A DNA stretch of 64,000 bases from an uncultured bacterium (GTDB lineage Bacteria; Verrucomicrobiota; Verrucomicrobiia; Verrucomicrobiales; Akkermansiaceae), in NCBI GenBank assembly GCA_945831585.1, contig CAMACY010000001.1:1-64000 (forward strand), written 5' to 3'. Below are positions 20,157 to 30,279 of the stretch, piece by piece; position 1 is the first letter of the stretch; each line of letters begins with the position of its first letter. The translations under genes were made by a program, and so were the position numbers. The notes beneath the pieces are model-generated. The model did no database searches and had not been told where the DNA came from. It worked only from the letters and a program-made list of their open reading frames with translations.

Positions 20157-20885
20157 ATGACGACCACTCCCGAACCCAACGGCGTTCTGCTCATCGACAA
20201 GGACCCCGGCTTCACCTCGCACAACGCGGTGGCGCTCTGCCGCCGCATCCTCGGCTACAAGAAAATCGGTCACTGCGGCACGCTGGACCCCATGGCCACG
20301 GGGCTGCTGATGCTGGTCATCGGGCGGGCGACCAAGCTCCAGGATCGCCTCATGGGCGAGGACAAGCTCTACAGCGGCACGCTGCGGCTGGGCATCGAGA
20401 CCAACAGCCAGGATGCCGAGGGCGAGGTGGTGGCGCAGCACCCCATTGACCACCTGAGCGAAGAGTCCGTGCGCGCGGCCTTTGCGCATTTTGACGGGGA
20501 GTTTGAGCAGCTGCCGCCCATGTTCTCAGCGGTGAAAATCAAGGGCGTTCCCTGCTACAAGCTGGCGCGCAAGGGGCAGGAGGTGGCGCGCAAGCCGCGC
20601 CGCGTGGCGGTGCTGCACCATGCCATCACCCGCCTGGATTTGGCGCGCGGCGAGGTCGATTTCACCGTGCACTGCACCAAGGGTTTTTATGTGCGCACCT
20701 ACGCGCACGACATCGGGCAGCACTTGGGCTGCGGGGCGCATTTGACCGCCCTGCGCCGCCTGCGCAGCGGCCGCTTCGATGTGCGGGCGGCCATCACCGT
20801 GCCGGAGCTCAAGGCGGCGAGCCGTGAGGAGCTGCTGGCGCGCCTGCTCGCGCCGCATGAGCTGTTTGCCGACTCTGCTTCATGA
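20157..20885 (+). CDS. truB: tRNA pseudouridine(55) synthase
   Basis: GVLLIDKDPGFTSHNAV; KIGHCGTLDPMATGLL; KGFYVRTYAHDIG. Confidence 0.96.
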   Translation: MTTTPEPNGVLLIDKDPGFTSHNAVALCRRILGYKKIGHCGTLDPMATGLLMLVIGRATKLQDRLMGEDKLYSGTLRLGIETNSQDAEGEVVAQHPIDHLSEESVRAAFAHFDGEFEQLPPMFSAVKIKGVPCYKLARKGQEVARKPRRVAVLHHAITRLDLARGEVDFTVHCTKGFYVRTYAHDIGQHLGCGAHLTALRRLRSGRFDVRAAITVPELKAASREELLARLLAPHELFADSAS

Positions 20886-21796
20886 AGCTGCTGCACTCCA
20901 TCGAGGCGCTGCGCGCGCTGCCGCGCCCCGTGCATCTGGCGCTGGGCTTTTTCGACGGCGTACATCTGGGGCACCGCCGCGTCATCGAGAGCACCGACAG
21001 CCCGGGCGCGCTGCGCGGAGTGCTCAGCTTTGCCGAGCATCCGCTGGCGCTGCTGGCGCCCGAGCGCTGCCCCAAGCTCATTTCCCCGGGGCAGCGCGCC
21101 GAGCTCTTGGCGGCGCTGGGGGTGGAGCTTCTCGTGCTGCTGCCCTTTGACCGCGCACTGGCGGAGACGAGTGCGGAGGATTTTTGGGCACAGTTGCGGG
21201 CGACGGGGCGCGTCTGCGGGCTGTCCGTAGGCTGCAACCAGCGCTTCGGGCGCGGGGGGGCGGGCACGCCCGAGCAGCTGCGCGCCTGGGGAGCGGCGGC
21301 GGGCATCCGCGTGCACGTTTGTGAGCTGGCGCAGCTCGACGGCGAGCGCATCAGCTCCTCGCGCATTCGCGAATTGCTGGCGACGGGGGACTTGGAGCGC
21401 GCCACGGCCATGCTGGGGCATCCCTACAGCATCGCCGGGACAGTGGAGCCGGGGCAGCGGCTGGCGCGGCAGTGGGGCTTCCCCACCGCCAACATCGCCC
21501 TGCCCGACGGCGCCGCCACGCCGCCGCGTGGGGTCTACGCCGTGAGCTGCCGCTACGGGGCTCGCCTGCTGCGCGGGGTGGCCAATCTGGGGCTGCGCCC
21601 CAGCATCCGCGAGGCGCACAAGCAGCTGCGCCTCGAGACGCATTTCTTGGAGTTCGAGGGCAACCTCTACGGGGAGCGGCTGTGCGTGGCGCTCGACCGA
21701 TTCCTGCGCCCCGAGCGCTGCTTCGGCTCGGCGGAGGAGCTGCGCGCAGCCATCGCCGCCGATGTCGCCGCCGCGCGCGCCCTGCTGCCCGCCTGA
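20882..21796 (+). CDS. ribF: Bifunctional riboflavin kinase/FAD synthetase
   Basis: ALGFFDGVHLGHRRVI; SSSRIRELLATGDLERATAMLGHPYSIAG; GFPTANIALP. Confidence 0.95.
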   Translation: MKLLHSIEALRALPRPVHLALGFFDGVHLGHRRVIESTDSPGALRGVLSFAEHPLALLAPERCPKLISPGQRAELLAALGVELLVLLPFDRALAETSAEDFWAQLRATGRVCGLSVGCNQRFGRGGAGTPEQLRAWGAAAGIRVHVCELAQLDGERISSSRIRELLATGDLERATAMLGHPYSIAGTVEPGQRLARQWGFPTANIALPDGAATPPRGVYAVSCRYGARLLRGVANLGLRPSIREAHKQLRLETHFLEFEGNLYGERLCVALDRFLRPERCFGSAEELRAAIAADVAAARALLPA

Positions 21797-21810
21797 GCGC
21801 CCGACACGCC

Positions 21811-21845
21811 AAAAGCGCTGCCCCCGCACAGGGAGCAGCGCTTTT
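21811..21845. terminator. Bidirectional terminator between convergent ribF and autotransporter
   Basis: aaaagcgctgc...gcagcgctttt, 11-bp perfect arms flanked by A/T runs. Confidence 0.8.
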
Positions 21846-21867
21846 GCGAGGGCTTCATCCGCCCCCA

Positions 21868-24800
21868 TCAGAAGTCGTAGCGCAGACCGAGGTTGACGCG
21901 CACGTCGGTGTAGTCGCTGACGAACTCGGCATCCGCATCGGTGAAGAGCGTGGTGCTCACGCCGACGGGCACGGAAAGCCCCGCGCCGATCTGCACGCCG
22001 AAGGAGCCGCTGTCCGTACCCTTGACGCGCATCTTCTGCCCGCCGCCGATGAAGCTCAGCTCGGCCTCGTCGGTCTTGTCGCCGAAGTGCTCGTTGATCT
22101 GGGCGCGCAGTTCCAGCACGCTGTTGCGGCCGTCCGCCGAGCTGCCGATGACCGCCTGGTAGCGGGCACCGACCCCGATGTTGCCGTAGAGGAGGTCTTG
22201 GCTGTCGTACTTAAGCCCGGCGTTGCCGATGCTGCCGCTCTCGGTGAAGCCGCTGAGGGAGGCGGCCGTGAGGCTCAGGCTGACGATGGGCTGAATGAGC
22301 TGTGTACCCTCCTCGTTGAGGGGGATGAGGTAGCCGAGCTCGTAGTAGCCGGAGAAGCTGCTGCCGTTCGTGCTGCCGTCGGCGCTGTAGCCAAGCACCT
22401 TGCGGTTCGTGTCGATGTCATCGAAGCCGATGGTGAAGATGCCCAGGTGCGTCCAATGCCCCTTTTGGTAGCGGGCAAAGGCGTTGAGGTAGTAGCTGTT
22501 GATGTCAGCGTCCAGGCGGTCGCCGCCCTTGCCGTCCAGGCTGCCGAACTCGGCGGAGAAGGCACCGCCGACCACCCAATGCGGCGTGAGGTCGACATTG
22601 GCGCCGATGGTGGTGCCGTAGACGCTGTAGTCATAGCCGGCCACATCCTGCTTTTGGCTCAGGCTGTGGTAGGCGCCGTCCGCCTGCGCCCAGGCCTGCA
22701 GACCCGCAGACACCCAGCCGTCGTGCAGCAGACCCTCTGCGCCGCTGCCGCCCATCTGCACCACGCGGTTGCGGATGTTCTTCTGTGCATCGCTCACGCC
22801 GCGGCGCTGGGCATCGCTCAGCGAGGCCAGCGAGGCGCCGGATGCGGCCGACAGCGCTTGCTGGCGATCCGCCATGGTGACGGAGGGGTCGTTGATGTTG
22901 CCGGCGTAGTTGAACACCGCCAGCATTTCGTCGCTCAGCCCGCCGGAGCGGTAGGTGGAGAGCATGTTGCTGAGCACAGTCGTGCGGTTGGGCGCGTCGG
23001 AGAGTTCCTGCACGATTTCCGTCGTGCGATCCTGACCCTTCAGGAGGATGCTGTCGGGATTTCTACCAGGCTCCAGCCTGGCCTGAACAAAGGGAGCGAT
23101 GTTGAGCAGGTATCCGTCCGGGTCGCTCAGGCTGATGAGCGCCTCGTTCTCGAACGTGGCCACGCCGCTGTCAAAGATGGTATAGGTGCTCTCGGACACC
23201 TCGCTGAACTCCAAACCCGTGCCGTTAATGATCAGGCGAGTGATGTGCAGACCATCATCCTCCACCGTTCCCGTGACGGTCACGCTGTCCAAGCCCGGAT
23301 GCTCACCGGACACGACAAAGACCGAGGTACCCGTTGCCGCGCGTGGGGAGTAGGTCGTTGCGGTCGCCTGCGTATACCCGTCGTAACCGCGCACGAAGGT
23401 CACGGCCTCGAGAGTCTGTTGCCCCGTGGCGGTGATGGTGCTATCCCCGGACACGCAGAAGTTGCGCAGCGTTGTGCCCTCACCCACGGTGAGATCTGTG
23501 TTGGTCATGGATGCCGTGCTCGTGTTGCCTCTGAGGCTGTAGCCGCCCGCCACCGCCAGTGTTGTGCGCTCCGCCGCCTCCGCATCGCCAAGGGTCTCAA
23601 AGCTGCCCTGATTCAGGTGGAGATCGGCGCCCGTCATCTTCACCGCACTACCAGACAAGCCGCCGAGATTGGTCAGCGTGGTAATCGACAGCTCCCCGGC
23701 GCGCACCCACAGCGGGTCGGGAATCCCACCGCCCCAATCATTGCCGTCCAGATTAACCGTCGTTGCCCTCAGGTTGTCGACAGCAATCGCACCGCCGGCT
23801 ACCGCTCCGGGCAGATTACCCAGAGTCTCCACCGACAAAGCCTGCGCCTGCAGCGTCAGCCCATTCATCAGATAAACCGCATCCGCCTGCATCGTGCCGC
23901 TTGTGCCGAACGTAGCCCCATTCCACACAAAACGCTCTGTCGTCGTCACACCGCTCAACGCCGTCTCGGTCACCGAAGCCCAGTTTGCATCCTGATAAGT
24001 GTACTTAATCGTCAGATCCTGCACACTCTCAGTCTGCATCGCCCCGTTCGAGATGGTCACCGTGCTGCCCGTCAGGCTACCGAACACGGATGTGCCGCCG
24101 CTCTGGGTCAGCGCAAAGCCCGTGCGGTCGCCGAAGGCCGCATAGCCCCCCGCCACCGTGACCGAGCCGCCGAGGTGGGTTTCAGCCGCCTCCAGCCGCC
24201 CCCCGGTCAGCGTGACATTGCCGCTGATGCTGCCGGCTTTCACCACGCAGCTCGTCTCGTTCGCGCCGCTGATAAGCACATTGCCCGTGATGGTGCCGAC
24301 CTCAATGCTACCCGCGTAGAGTTCGACATTGCCGGCCGCCATGCTCTGCGCGGTCAGGCGACCGCCGCTTACACCCACCACGATCTTGCCGGTGGCCGTC
24401 AAAGCGGTGGCGTTCAAACTCCCCATGCCGGAAATCGTCAAATCCGATCCGGCGCTTAATGTGGCCAGGCTCGTCGATACCCCGCCGAGACCCACCGTCA
24501 GGGAATGACCGCTCGAGGACGAAATCGAGGACGTGCTGCTGATAGTTCCCTTCCCGAAGACCACACTGCCATCGGCTCCGTTGAACACCAGCGAACTGCC
24601 GTCCAGCAGCGAAAGCGATTTCGTCATCGATATCGCCTCGCTGCCGCGCAGTTCCAGAGTGCCGCCGCCCTGCACCACAAGATTGTACTTCTCCGCCCCG
24701 GAATTGACGCCCGATGTCAGCTTCACCCCCGAGCTGATGTTGAAGCCGACCACCGGCTCTTCCCGGGAGCCGATGGGAGCCCCGGCCATGATTTGACCGC

Positions 24801-25581
24801 TGAGCGTGGCGTTTTCCGTCACGTTCAACACCCCGTTCTTCCCCTCGAAATAAAAGTCCTGCGTGTCGTGAGCGCTAAGATCCAGATCCGACAGCGTCCC
24901 CTCGGCATCCGACACAATCCACGCGAAGTTGTCACCCTTCATGGTGACGCTCAGTTCCATGGAGGAGCCCTCCGGCTCCGAACCGACCGTGACCGTGTTC
25001 TTGGCACCCAACGTCATGGAGATGCCGTCCTTGCTGAAGACCTCCTCACCGTTGAGGGTGACGGACAGCGTCTGGGTGCCTTGCAACCAGCTGACGGACA
25101 CGTCAAAATCACTGCCGGTGCTGCCCAACTTGCCGGAATAGGAACCATACTTCGTGAGACCGTCAAACCCGGGTTCCGGGTTCGTGATGATTCCCTTGTA
25201 ACCCACCAGCAACTGCCCCTGATACAGCATGAGCCCGAAACCGGATGCCAGGTTGGAGGTCACCCATTTGTTCGAACCATCCGCCGCCGTGGTGGCGACA
25301 AAACAGGCCGTTGCCTCATTGCCCTCATAGTACGCAATCAGCGGAATACTCTCCTTTTTGGACGACGGCGCCCCCTTCACGGAAATATCCATCTGCCAAT
25401 CCGTCGAATCCAGCTGTATGGGCAGCGTCGACAGATCGAAGGTTCTCATATCGGGATCCATGGGGTAAAACACCGTCGGGTAGCTGCCCCAGGTGGGTGC
25501 TGCCCACAGCGAGGGGGCGGCAAAGGAAACCATCGCGGCCAGCAGAGCCACGCGAAGAGAGGTCGGGAGATGCAGTTTCAT
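21868..25581 (-). CDS. Autotransporter with beta-helical passenger and C-terminal beta-barrel
   Basis: MKLHLPTSLRVALLAAM signal; repetitive G/S/T/V-rich passenger; barrel ending GLRYDF. Confidence 0.9.
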   Translation of the reverse strand: MKLHLPTSLRVALLAAMVSFAAPSLWAAPTWGSYPTVFYPMDPDMRTFDLSTLPIQLDSTDWQMDISVKGAPSSKKESIPLIAYYEGNEATACFVATTAADGSNKWVTSNLASGFGLMLYQGQLLVGYKGIITNPEPGFDGLTKYGSYSGKLGSTGSDFDVSVSWLQGTQTLSVTLNGEEVFSKDGISMTLGAKNTVTVGSEPEGSSMELSVTMKGDNFAWIVSDAEGTLSDLDLSAHDTQDFYFEGKNGVLNVTENATLSGQIMAGAPIGSREEPVVGFNISSGVKLTSGVNSGAEKYNLVVQGGGTLELRGSEAISMTKSLSLLDGSSLVFNGADGSVVFGKGTISSTSSISSSSGHSLTVGLGGVSTSLATLSAGSDLTISGMGSLNATALTATGKIVVGVSGGRLTAQSMAAGNVELYAGSIEVGTITGNVLISGANETSCVVKAGSISGNVTLTGGRLEAAETHLGGSVTVAGGYAAFGDRTGFALTQSGGTSVFGSLTGSTVTISNGAMQTESVQDLTIKYTYQDANWASVTETALSGVTTTERFVWNGATFGTSGTMQADAVYLMNGLTLQAQALSVETLGNLPGAVAGGAIAVDNLRATTVNLDGNDWGGGIPDPLWVRAGELSITTLTNLGGLSGSAVKMTGADLHLNQGSFETLGDAEAAERTTLAVAGGYSLRGNTSTASMTNTDLTVGEGTTLRNFCVSGDSTITATGQQTLEAVTFVRGYDGYTQATATTYSPRAATGTSVFVVSGEHPGLDSVTVTGTVEDDGLHITRLIINGTGLEFSEVSESTYTIFDSGVATFENEALISLSDPDGYLLNIAPFVQARLEPGRNPDSILLKGQDRTTEIVQELSDAPNRTTVLSNMLSTYRSGGLSDEMLAVFNYAGNINDPSVTMADRQQALSAASGASLASLSDAQRRGVSDAQKNIRNRVVQMGGSGAEGLLHDGWVSAGLQAWAQADGAYHSLSQKQDVAGYDYSVYGTTIGANVDLTPHWVVGGAFSAEFGSLDGKGGDRLDADINSYYLNAFARYQKGHWTHLGIFTIGFDDIDTNRKVLGYSADGSTNGSSFSGYYELGYLIPLNEEGTQLIQPIVSLSLTAASLSGFTESGSIGNAGLKYDSQDLLYGNIGVGARYQAVIGSSADGRNSVLELRAQINEHFGDKTDEAELSFIGGGQKMRVKGTDSGSFGVQIGAGLSVPVGVSTTLFTDADAEFVSDYTDVRVNLGLRYDF

Positions 25582-25731
25582 CGTGAGAGGAGATTAAACG
25601 AATAGACGCGATGCGGCAAACCGCATCCTACCCTGCTACTCTAGCAGAGCCCCCATGGCCGTGCAAGCTCAAAAGGGCTTTTTTCACACGGGGGAGGGCG
25701 AATAGACGGAAAACAGCCGCATCCTATTAGC

Positions 25732-25761
25732 AAAAAACCCCGCCGACCTCGGTCGGCGGGG
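25732..25761 (-). terminator. Terminator of rpsM-rpsK-rpsD transcript
   Basis: ccccgccgacc-tc-ggtcggcgggg; minus-strand T6 tail. Confidence 0.85.
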
Positions 25762-25785
25762 TGGGGAAAAGCCGTGTTGTGCTGT

Positions 25786-26397
25786 TTAGCGGGAGTAGAG
25801 CTCCACGATGAGCTGCACGTTGACGATGGGGGCAATCTCCTCCACGGAGGGGATGCGCGCCACCTTGGCGCTCAGCTTGGCGGCATCGAGCTCCAGCCAG
25901 TCGGGCGTGGTCGCGCTGGCGGCGAGCTCGACAAAGCGGTTGGCGAGCGCCTGCGAGCGAGCCTTGGCGGCGATGGTCACGGTGTCGCCGGGCTTGACTT
26001 GGTAGGAGGGGATGTTGACCTTCCGCCCGTTGACCGTCACGTGGCCGTGGCTCACCATCTGGCGGGCGGCGGCGCGGGTGTTGGCGAAGTTGAGGCGGTA
26101 GATCACGTTGTCAAGGCGGGTCTCGAGCAGTTGCAGCAGGATGTCGCCCGTCACGCCGCGGCGGCGGGAAGCTTCCTCATAGTACTTGCGGAACTGCCCT
26201 TCGAGCACCCCGTACATGAAGCGGAGCTTCTGCTTCTCGGCAAGCATGATGCCGTAGTCGGACTTCTTCTTGCGTCCGGCGCGGGCGCCGTGCTGTCCCG
26301 GGGGGAAGGGGCGGCGGGCAAAAGCCTTGCTGGCACCGAAGAGCTCAACGCCGAAGCGGCGGCTGATCTTGGCGGTAGGACCTGTATAACGAGCCAT
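25786..26397 (-). CDS. rpsD: 30S ribosomal protein S4
   Basis: MARYTGPTAKISRRFGVELF...RRRGVTGDILLQLLETRLDNVIYRLNFANTRAAARQMVSHGHVTVNG. Confidence 0.97.
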   Translation of the reverse strand: MARYTGPTAKISRRFGVELFGASKAFARRPFPPGQHGARAGRKKKSDYGIMLAEKQKLRFMYGVLEGQFRKYYEEASRRRGVTGDILLQLLETRLDNVIYRLNFANTRAAARQMVSHGHVTVNGRKVNIPSYQVKPGDTVTIAAKARSQALANRFVELAASATTPDWLELDAAKLSAKVARIPSVEEIAPIVNVQLIVELYSR

Positions 26398-26426
26398 AGT
26401 GTTACTTCTTTCTGAGAGGGTTGGTA

Positions 26427-26939
26427 TTAGGCACGACGAGCCTTGGGAGGACGGCAGCCGTTGTGGGGGATGGGCGTCACATCGGCGATGGAGGAGATCT
26501 CCAGACCGATGGCCTGCACCGCACGCACGGCGGACTCACGACCCGAACCCGGGCCCTTCACGCGGACTTCGACCTCCTTGAGGCCGTGGCCCATCGCCTG
26601 GCGGCAGGCATCCTGGCAGACGACCTGACCGGCGTAGGCGGTGCTCTTGCGGCTACCCTTGAAGTTGAGCTTGCCGGCGGAGGACCAGCCGATGACGTTG
26701 CCCTTGAGGTCGGTGACGCTCACCACCGTGTTGTTGAAGGTGGAGGAGATGTGCACGATGCCCGTGCTGATGTTCTTGCTGCCTTTGGCTTTGAGGATTT
26801 TGACCTGCTCGTCGTCGCTCAGACCCAGTTCGGCAAAGATGTCGCGGCGACCCTCGGGCTTCTTCTCGACGGCGGGAGCCTCGGGAGTCTCGACCACCGG
26901 AGTTTCTTTCACTTCTTCCTGAATGGTTTCTTCAGCCAT
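26427..26939 (-). CDS. rpsK: 30S ribosomal protein S11 (with acidic N-terminal extension)
   Basis: [66 protein letters not shown]. Confidence 0.97.
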   Translation of the reverse strand: MAEETIQEEVKETPVVETPEAPAVEKKPEGRRDIFAELGLSDDEQVKILKAKGSKNISTGIVHISSTFNNTVVSVTDLKGNVIGWSSAGKLNFKGSRKSTAYAGQVVCQDACRQAMGHGLKEVEVRVKGPGSGRESAVRAVQAIGLEISSIADVTPIPHNGCRPPKARRA

Positions 26940-26966
26940 GTTCGGTTGTATGTGTTAGGGGGTTAC

Positions 26967-27338
26967 TTAGGACTTCTTGGCGCCGACGGTCTTCTTGCGA
27001 CCCTTGCGGGTGCGGGCGTTGGTGCGGGTACGCTGGCCGCGCACGGGCAGCCCCTTGCGGTGGCGGATGCCGCGCAGGCAGTTGATGCTGGTCAGGCGCT
27101 TGAGCGCCATTTGCTTCTCGCGGCGCAGGTCACCCTCGATGAGGATGCCGTTGCTCGTGATAGCCTGAACAATTTTGGTCAGCTGCGCGTCGGAGAGGGT
27201 GCCAGTGCGCAGATCCGGGGAGATACCGGCCTGCTCCAACACCTTCTTCGAGGTCGACGCCCCGATGCCGTAGATGTAGCACAGGGAGGCCTCGATGCGC
27301 TTCTCGTTGGGGATTTCGATACCGAAAAGACGAGCCAT
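26967..27338 (-). CDS. rpsM: 30S ribosomal protein S13
   Basis: MARLFGIEIPNEKRIEASLCYIYGIG...RGIRHRKGLPVRGQRTRTNARTRKG; start at 27338. Confidence 0.97.
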   Translation of the reverse strand: MARLFGIEIPNEKRIEASLCYIYGIGASTSKKVLEQAGISPDLRTGTLSDAQLTKIVQAITSNGILIEGDLRREKQMALKRLTSINCLRGIRHRKGLPVRGQRTRTNARTRKGRKKTVGAKKS

Positions 27339-27424
27339 GGTGGTGTGTGATGCTTGTAGATGGATGCGAAGCTGCGCTTGGCAGCGCAGACACTGCCGCA
27401 CCCCTCGGCGCGGCAACGGCGGCT

Positions 27425-27452
27425 ATGATACCCTTTTTTTCCCCCTTGGCAA
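27425..27452 (-). promoter_or_regulatory. Putative rpsM operon promoter
   Basis: Minus strand TTGCCA-N16-TATCAT. Confidence 0.55.
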
Positions 27453-27576
27453 GCAAAATGAGCTCATTTTTTACTTCTTTGGTTAATTTTGGGATTTTTG
27501 GGTTTGGGGGGACTCTTTCAACGACCCGCCTGTGCCTTGCGGGCGCAGGGGTGCTTGAATCAGGGGTTCCGGAGTT

Positions 27577-27674
<98 letters not shown>

Positions 27675-27712
27675 TGCTTTCAACACCCTGCCCTGCCGGG
27701 CGCGGGGGCGCC

Positions 27713-28132
27713 TCAGAAGGAGGGCAGCTCGCGCAGGGCGGGGGCTTCGGAGCGCTTGGCGGGCGGGTTGTAGGGCGGCAGGGCGGCGGGGGCGTAGGAG
27801 CCGGCGGCGGGGATGCGCTTGAGGGGGATGGTCACGCTGTCCTCGTCGATAACCTGTGCCTTGGGGTCGTTCTTGGTCCACAGGAGGGCGAGCCACCAGT
27901 TCGTCCGTGTCTTGAGGGTGGCGGAGCCCACTTCGTAGCCGGGTTTGTAGGCGACGATGCCCAGGTTTTTCTCTTGGCTGACTTCGGTGCTCAGGTTGCT
28001 GGTGCCCACATGCTTGCCGTTGATGGAAATTTCGGCTCCCGCGGGTTCGGTGTTGATGGTGAGGGTCTTGGTGCCGGCGCAGGAGAGCAGGAGCAGCGCG
28101 GCGGCGGCGGGCAGCAGGCGTGGCGTCATCAT
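27713..28132 (-). CDS. PEGA-domain lipoprotein
   Basis: LLLLSCAGTKTLTINTEPAGAEISINGKHVGTS (lipobox LLSC, PEGA motif). Confidence 0.8.
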   Translation of the reverse strand: MMTPRLLPAAAALLLLSCAGTKTLTINTEPAGAEISINGKHVGTSNLSTEVSQEKNLGIVAYKPGYEVGSATLKTRTNWWLALLWTKNDPKAQVIDEDSVTIPLKRIPAAGSYAPAALPPYNPPAKRSEAPALRELPSF

Positions 28133-28139
28133 GCCGCCC

Positions 28140-28168
28140 ACTTTATCACCCCCGGCGGGCGGGCGCAA
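28140..28168 (-). promoter_or_regulatory. Putative near-leaderless promoter of PEGA lipoprotein
   Basis: Minus strand TTGCGC-N17-TAAAGT-N7-ATG. Confidence 0.55.
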
Positions 28169-28173
28169 GCGCT

Positions 28174-29148
28174 TTATGCGCCGATGAGTGCCATACCCAT
28201 GGCCAGCCAAATCGGCAGGGTGAGGAAGGAGCAGAGCGTGGTGGCCAGCAGAATCTGCGTGCCGACGTCGGGCTGACCGCCGAAGCGCCTGGCGAGGATG
28301 ACGGGGATGACCGCACTGGGGATGGCGCTTTGGATGACCATGATGCGGCGCACGAGGGGGTCGAGCGGCAGCGCCCAGGCCAGCAGCAGGATGAGGGCGG
28401 GCGCGAGCACGAGGCGCGCGAGGAGGCCCGCGCTGAGCATGCGCGGCTGCCAGCGGAAGCGGCGCGAGAGGTCGTACATGGAGCAGCCGAAGAGGATGAG
28501 GCAGACGGGGGTGGCCACAGCGCCAATCATCTCTGCCGCCTTCATGAGCGGGGGCTGGGCGACATATTGCCCGAGCCCCGACCAAGCCAGCAACAGCGAC
28601 ACGCAGACAGCAAGCAGCGGGCCGCGCAGCAAGCTGGCGAGCCGCAGGTTTTTCGCGCCGCCGCAGATGAGGACGACCCCCAGGCTCCACACGAAGAGTT
28701 CGCAGCCCATGTTGTGGATGAAGAGCACGCCCATGGTCGGGTCGCCGGGGGCGGAGAAGAGCATCTGCACGATGGGGATGACAAAGAAGGCGTAGTTCTG
28801 CACGCCCGCCGTCAGAGTGAAGGTGCGCCACCCCGTCCCCACGCGCAGACGCAGCGCCCGAGCCACCAGCGCCGCGACGACCACCCCCGCCAGCAGCTCC
28901 AAAAAACCGCAGCCGATGGCCTGCAGGGAGAAGCCGATGCTGCTGATGGCGGGGTGAGCCTCCGTCACCATGTATTTCATGATGCTGTGGAAGACAAGGC
29001 AGGGGTAGCCCACGTCCATGGCCAGCTGCATGATGACCTCATCATGCTGCGGTTGGATGGAGCCTTTTCGGCGCAGCCAAAAGCCGATGCCGAAAAAGAT
29101 GAACACCGGGATGACGGAGAGGAAGGCGTGGAGGATGAGGTGAAGCAT
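28174..29148 (-). CDS. AEC (auxin efflux carrier) family transporter
   Basis: FIFFGIGFWLRRKG; PCLVFHSI; AIPSAVIPVILARRFG. Confidence 0.85.
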   Translation of the reverse strand: MLHLILHAFLSVIPVFIFFGIGFWLRRKGSIQPQHDEVIMQLAMDVGYPCLVFHSIMKYMVTEAHPAISSIGFSLQAIGCGFLELLAGVVVAALVARALRLRVGTGWRTFTLTAGVQNYAFFVIPIVQMLFSAPGDPTMGVLFIHNMGCELFVWSLGVVLICGGAKNLRLASLLRGPLLAVCVSLLLAWSGLGQYVAQPPLMKAAEMIGAVATPVCLILFGCSMYDLSRRFRWQPRMLSAGLLARLVLAPALILLLAWALPLDPLVRRIMVIQSAIPSAVIPVILARRFGGQPDVGTQILLATTLCSFLTLPIWLAMGMALIGA

Positions 29149-29190
29149 GGCGCTGGTGCAGCCCCTCACGGAGGCTGCGGGGGAGTGAGT

Positions 29191-30270
29191 TTATTCGCCC
29201 AGCACGCCGGCGAGGCATTGCGCGATGCCGACAAAGGCGGCCGCCACGCGGTTGTGTCCTTCGTCCTCCAGCGCGACGGGTCGCCCGGCATCGCCGCCCT
29301 CGCGGGTGCCGATATCCAGCGGCACCTTGCCCAGCAGCGGCACGCCGAGCGCAGCGGCTTCTTTCTCGCCGCCGCCCTCGCCGAAGATGTGGTACACGAG
29401 CCCGTCGCTCGGGCAGACAAAGTAGCTCATGTTCTCGATGATGCCGAGGATGGGGGTGTTGACGCGGCGGAAGAGGCCGATAGCCTTGCGCGCGTCGATA
29501 AGGGCGACCTCCTGCGGCGTGGTGACGATGACGGCGCCTGCCAGATCCACCGTCTGCACGATGGTGAGCTGGATGTCGCCCGTGCCCGGGGGCATGTCGA
29601 GCACGAGGAAGTCCAAACCGCCCCAGTCCACATCGCGCAGGAACTGCTGCACATAGCGGGTGGCCAGCGGACCGCGCACCGCCACGGGGGCGGCTTCATC
29701 CACCAACAGCCCCATGGAGAGCAGCTTGATCCCGTGCGCTTCCACGGGCAGGAATTGCTCCTTGTCGCTGCAGCCGGGGCGCTCCTTGGTGCCGAACATC
29801 AGGCTCATGCTCGGGCCGTAGATGTCCAGATCAAGCAGGCCGACGCGGTAGCCCAACTTGGAGAGCCCCACGGCCAGGTTGGCCGAGACGGTGCTCTTGC
29901 CCACACCGCCCTTGCCGGAGGCGACGGCGATGACGTGCTTGACGCCGGGGACGCTCGACTTCCAGTCCGCCGGGTCGTCGTTGACGCCGGTCGGCTTCTT
30001 TTTCTGCTCGGGGGCGTGGTGCTCGATGTTGACGTCGAGCTTCTTCACGCCGGGCAGCTCCTTGACCACCCCCATGACGTTTTCGTAGATGTAGCGGGGC
30101 ACGTCGGCGTTCTTGCTCTCGACCAGCAGGTCGACGGTGACGGCGCCCTCGGGGCTGACGGCGATGTTCTTGACCAGCCCGAAGGAGACGATGTCGCGGC
30201 TAAAACCGGGGTACTTCACCGTGGTGAGCGCGGCGCGAATCAAGGCGGGGGTTAATGCAGGTTCACTCAT
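29191..30270 (-). CDS. mrp: Mrp/NBP35 family Fe-S cluster carrier ATPase
   Basis: IAVASGKGGVGKSTVSANLAVGLSKLGYRVGLLDLDIYGPS; LVLDMPPGTGDIQLT. Confidence 0.93.
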   Translation of the reverse strand: MSEPALTPALIRAALTTVKYPGFSRDIVSFGLVKNIAVSPEGAVTVDLLVESKNADVPRYIYENVMGVVKELPGVKKLDVNIEHHAPEQKKKPTGVNDDPADWKSSVPGVKHVIAVASGKGGVGKSTVSANLAVGLSKLGYRVGLLDLDIYGPSMSLMFGTKERPGCSDKEQFLPVEAHGIKLLSMGLLVDEAAPVAVRGPLATRYVQQFLRDVDWGGLDFLVLDMPPGTGDIQLTIVQTVDLAGAVIVTTPQEVALIDARKAIGLFRRVNTPILGIIENMSYFVCPSDGLVYHIFGEGGGEKEAAALGVPLLGKVPLDIGTREGGDAGRPVALEDEGHNRVAAAFVGIAQCLAGVLGE

Positions 30271-30279
30271 AAGTCAAAA

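Noticed and set aside
21472-24459. 995-aa plus-strand ORF extending through ribF and the autotransporter
   Set aside because: Out-of-frame with ribF and antisense to the autotransporter; no domain.
28120-30255. 711-aa plus-strand ORF
   Set aside because: Antisense to AEC transporter and mrp; compositionally biased (Asp/Glu/His/Ala).
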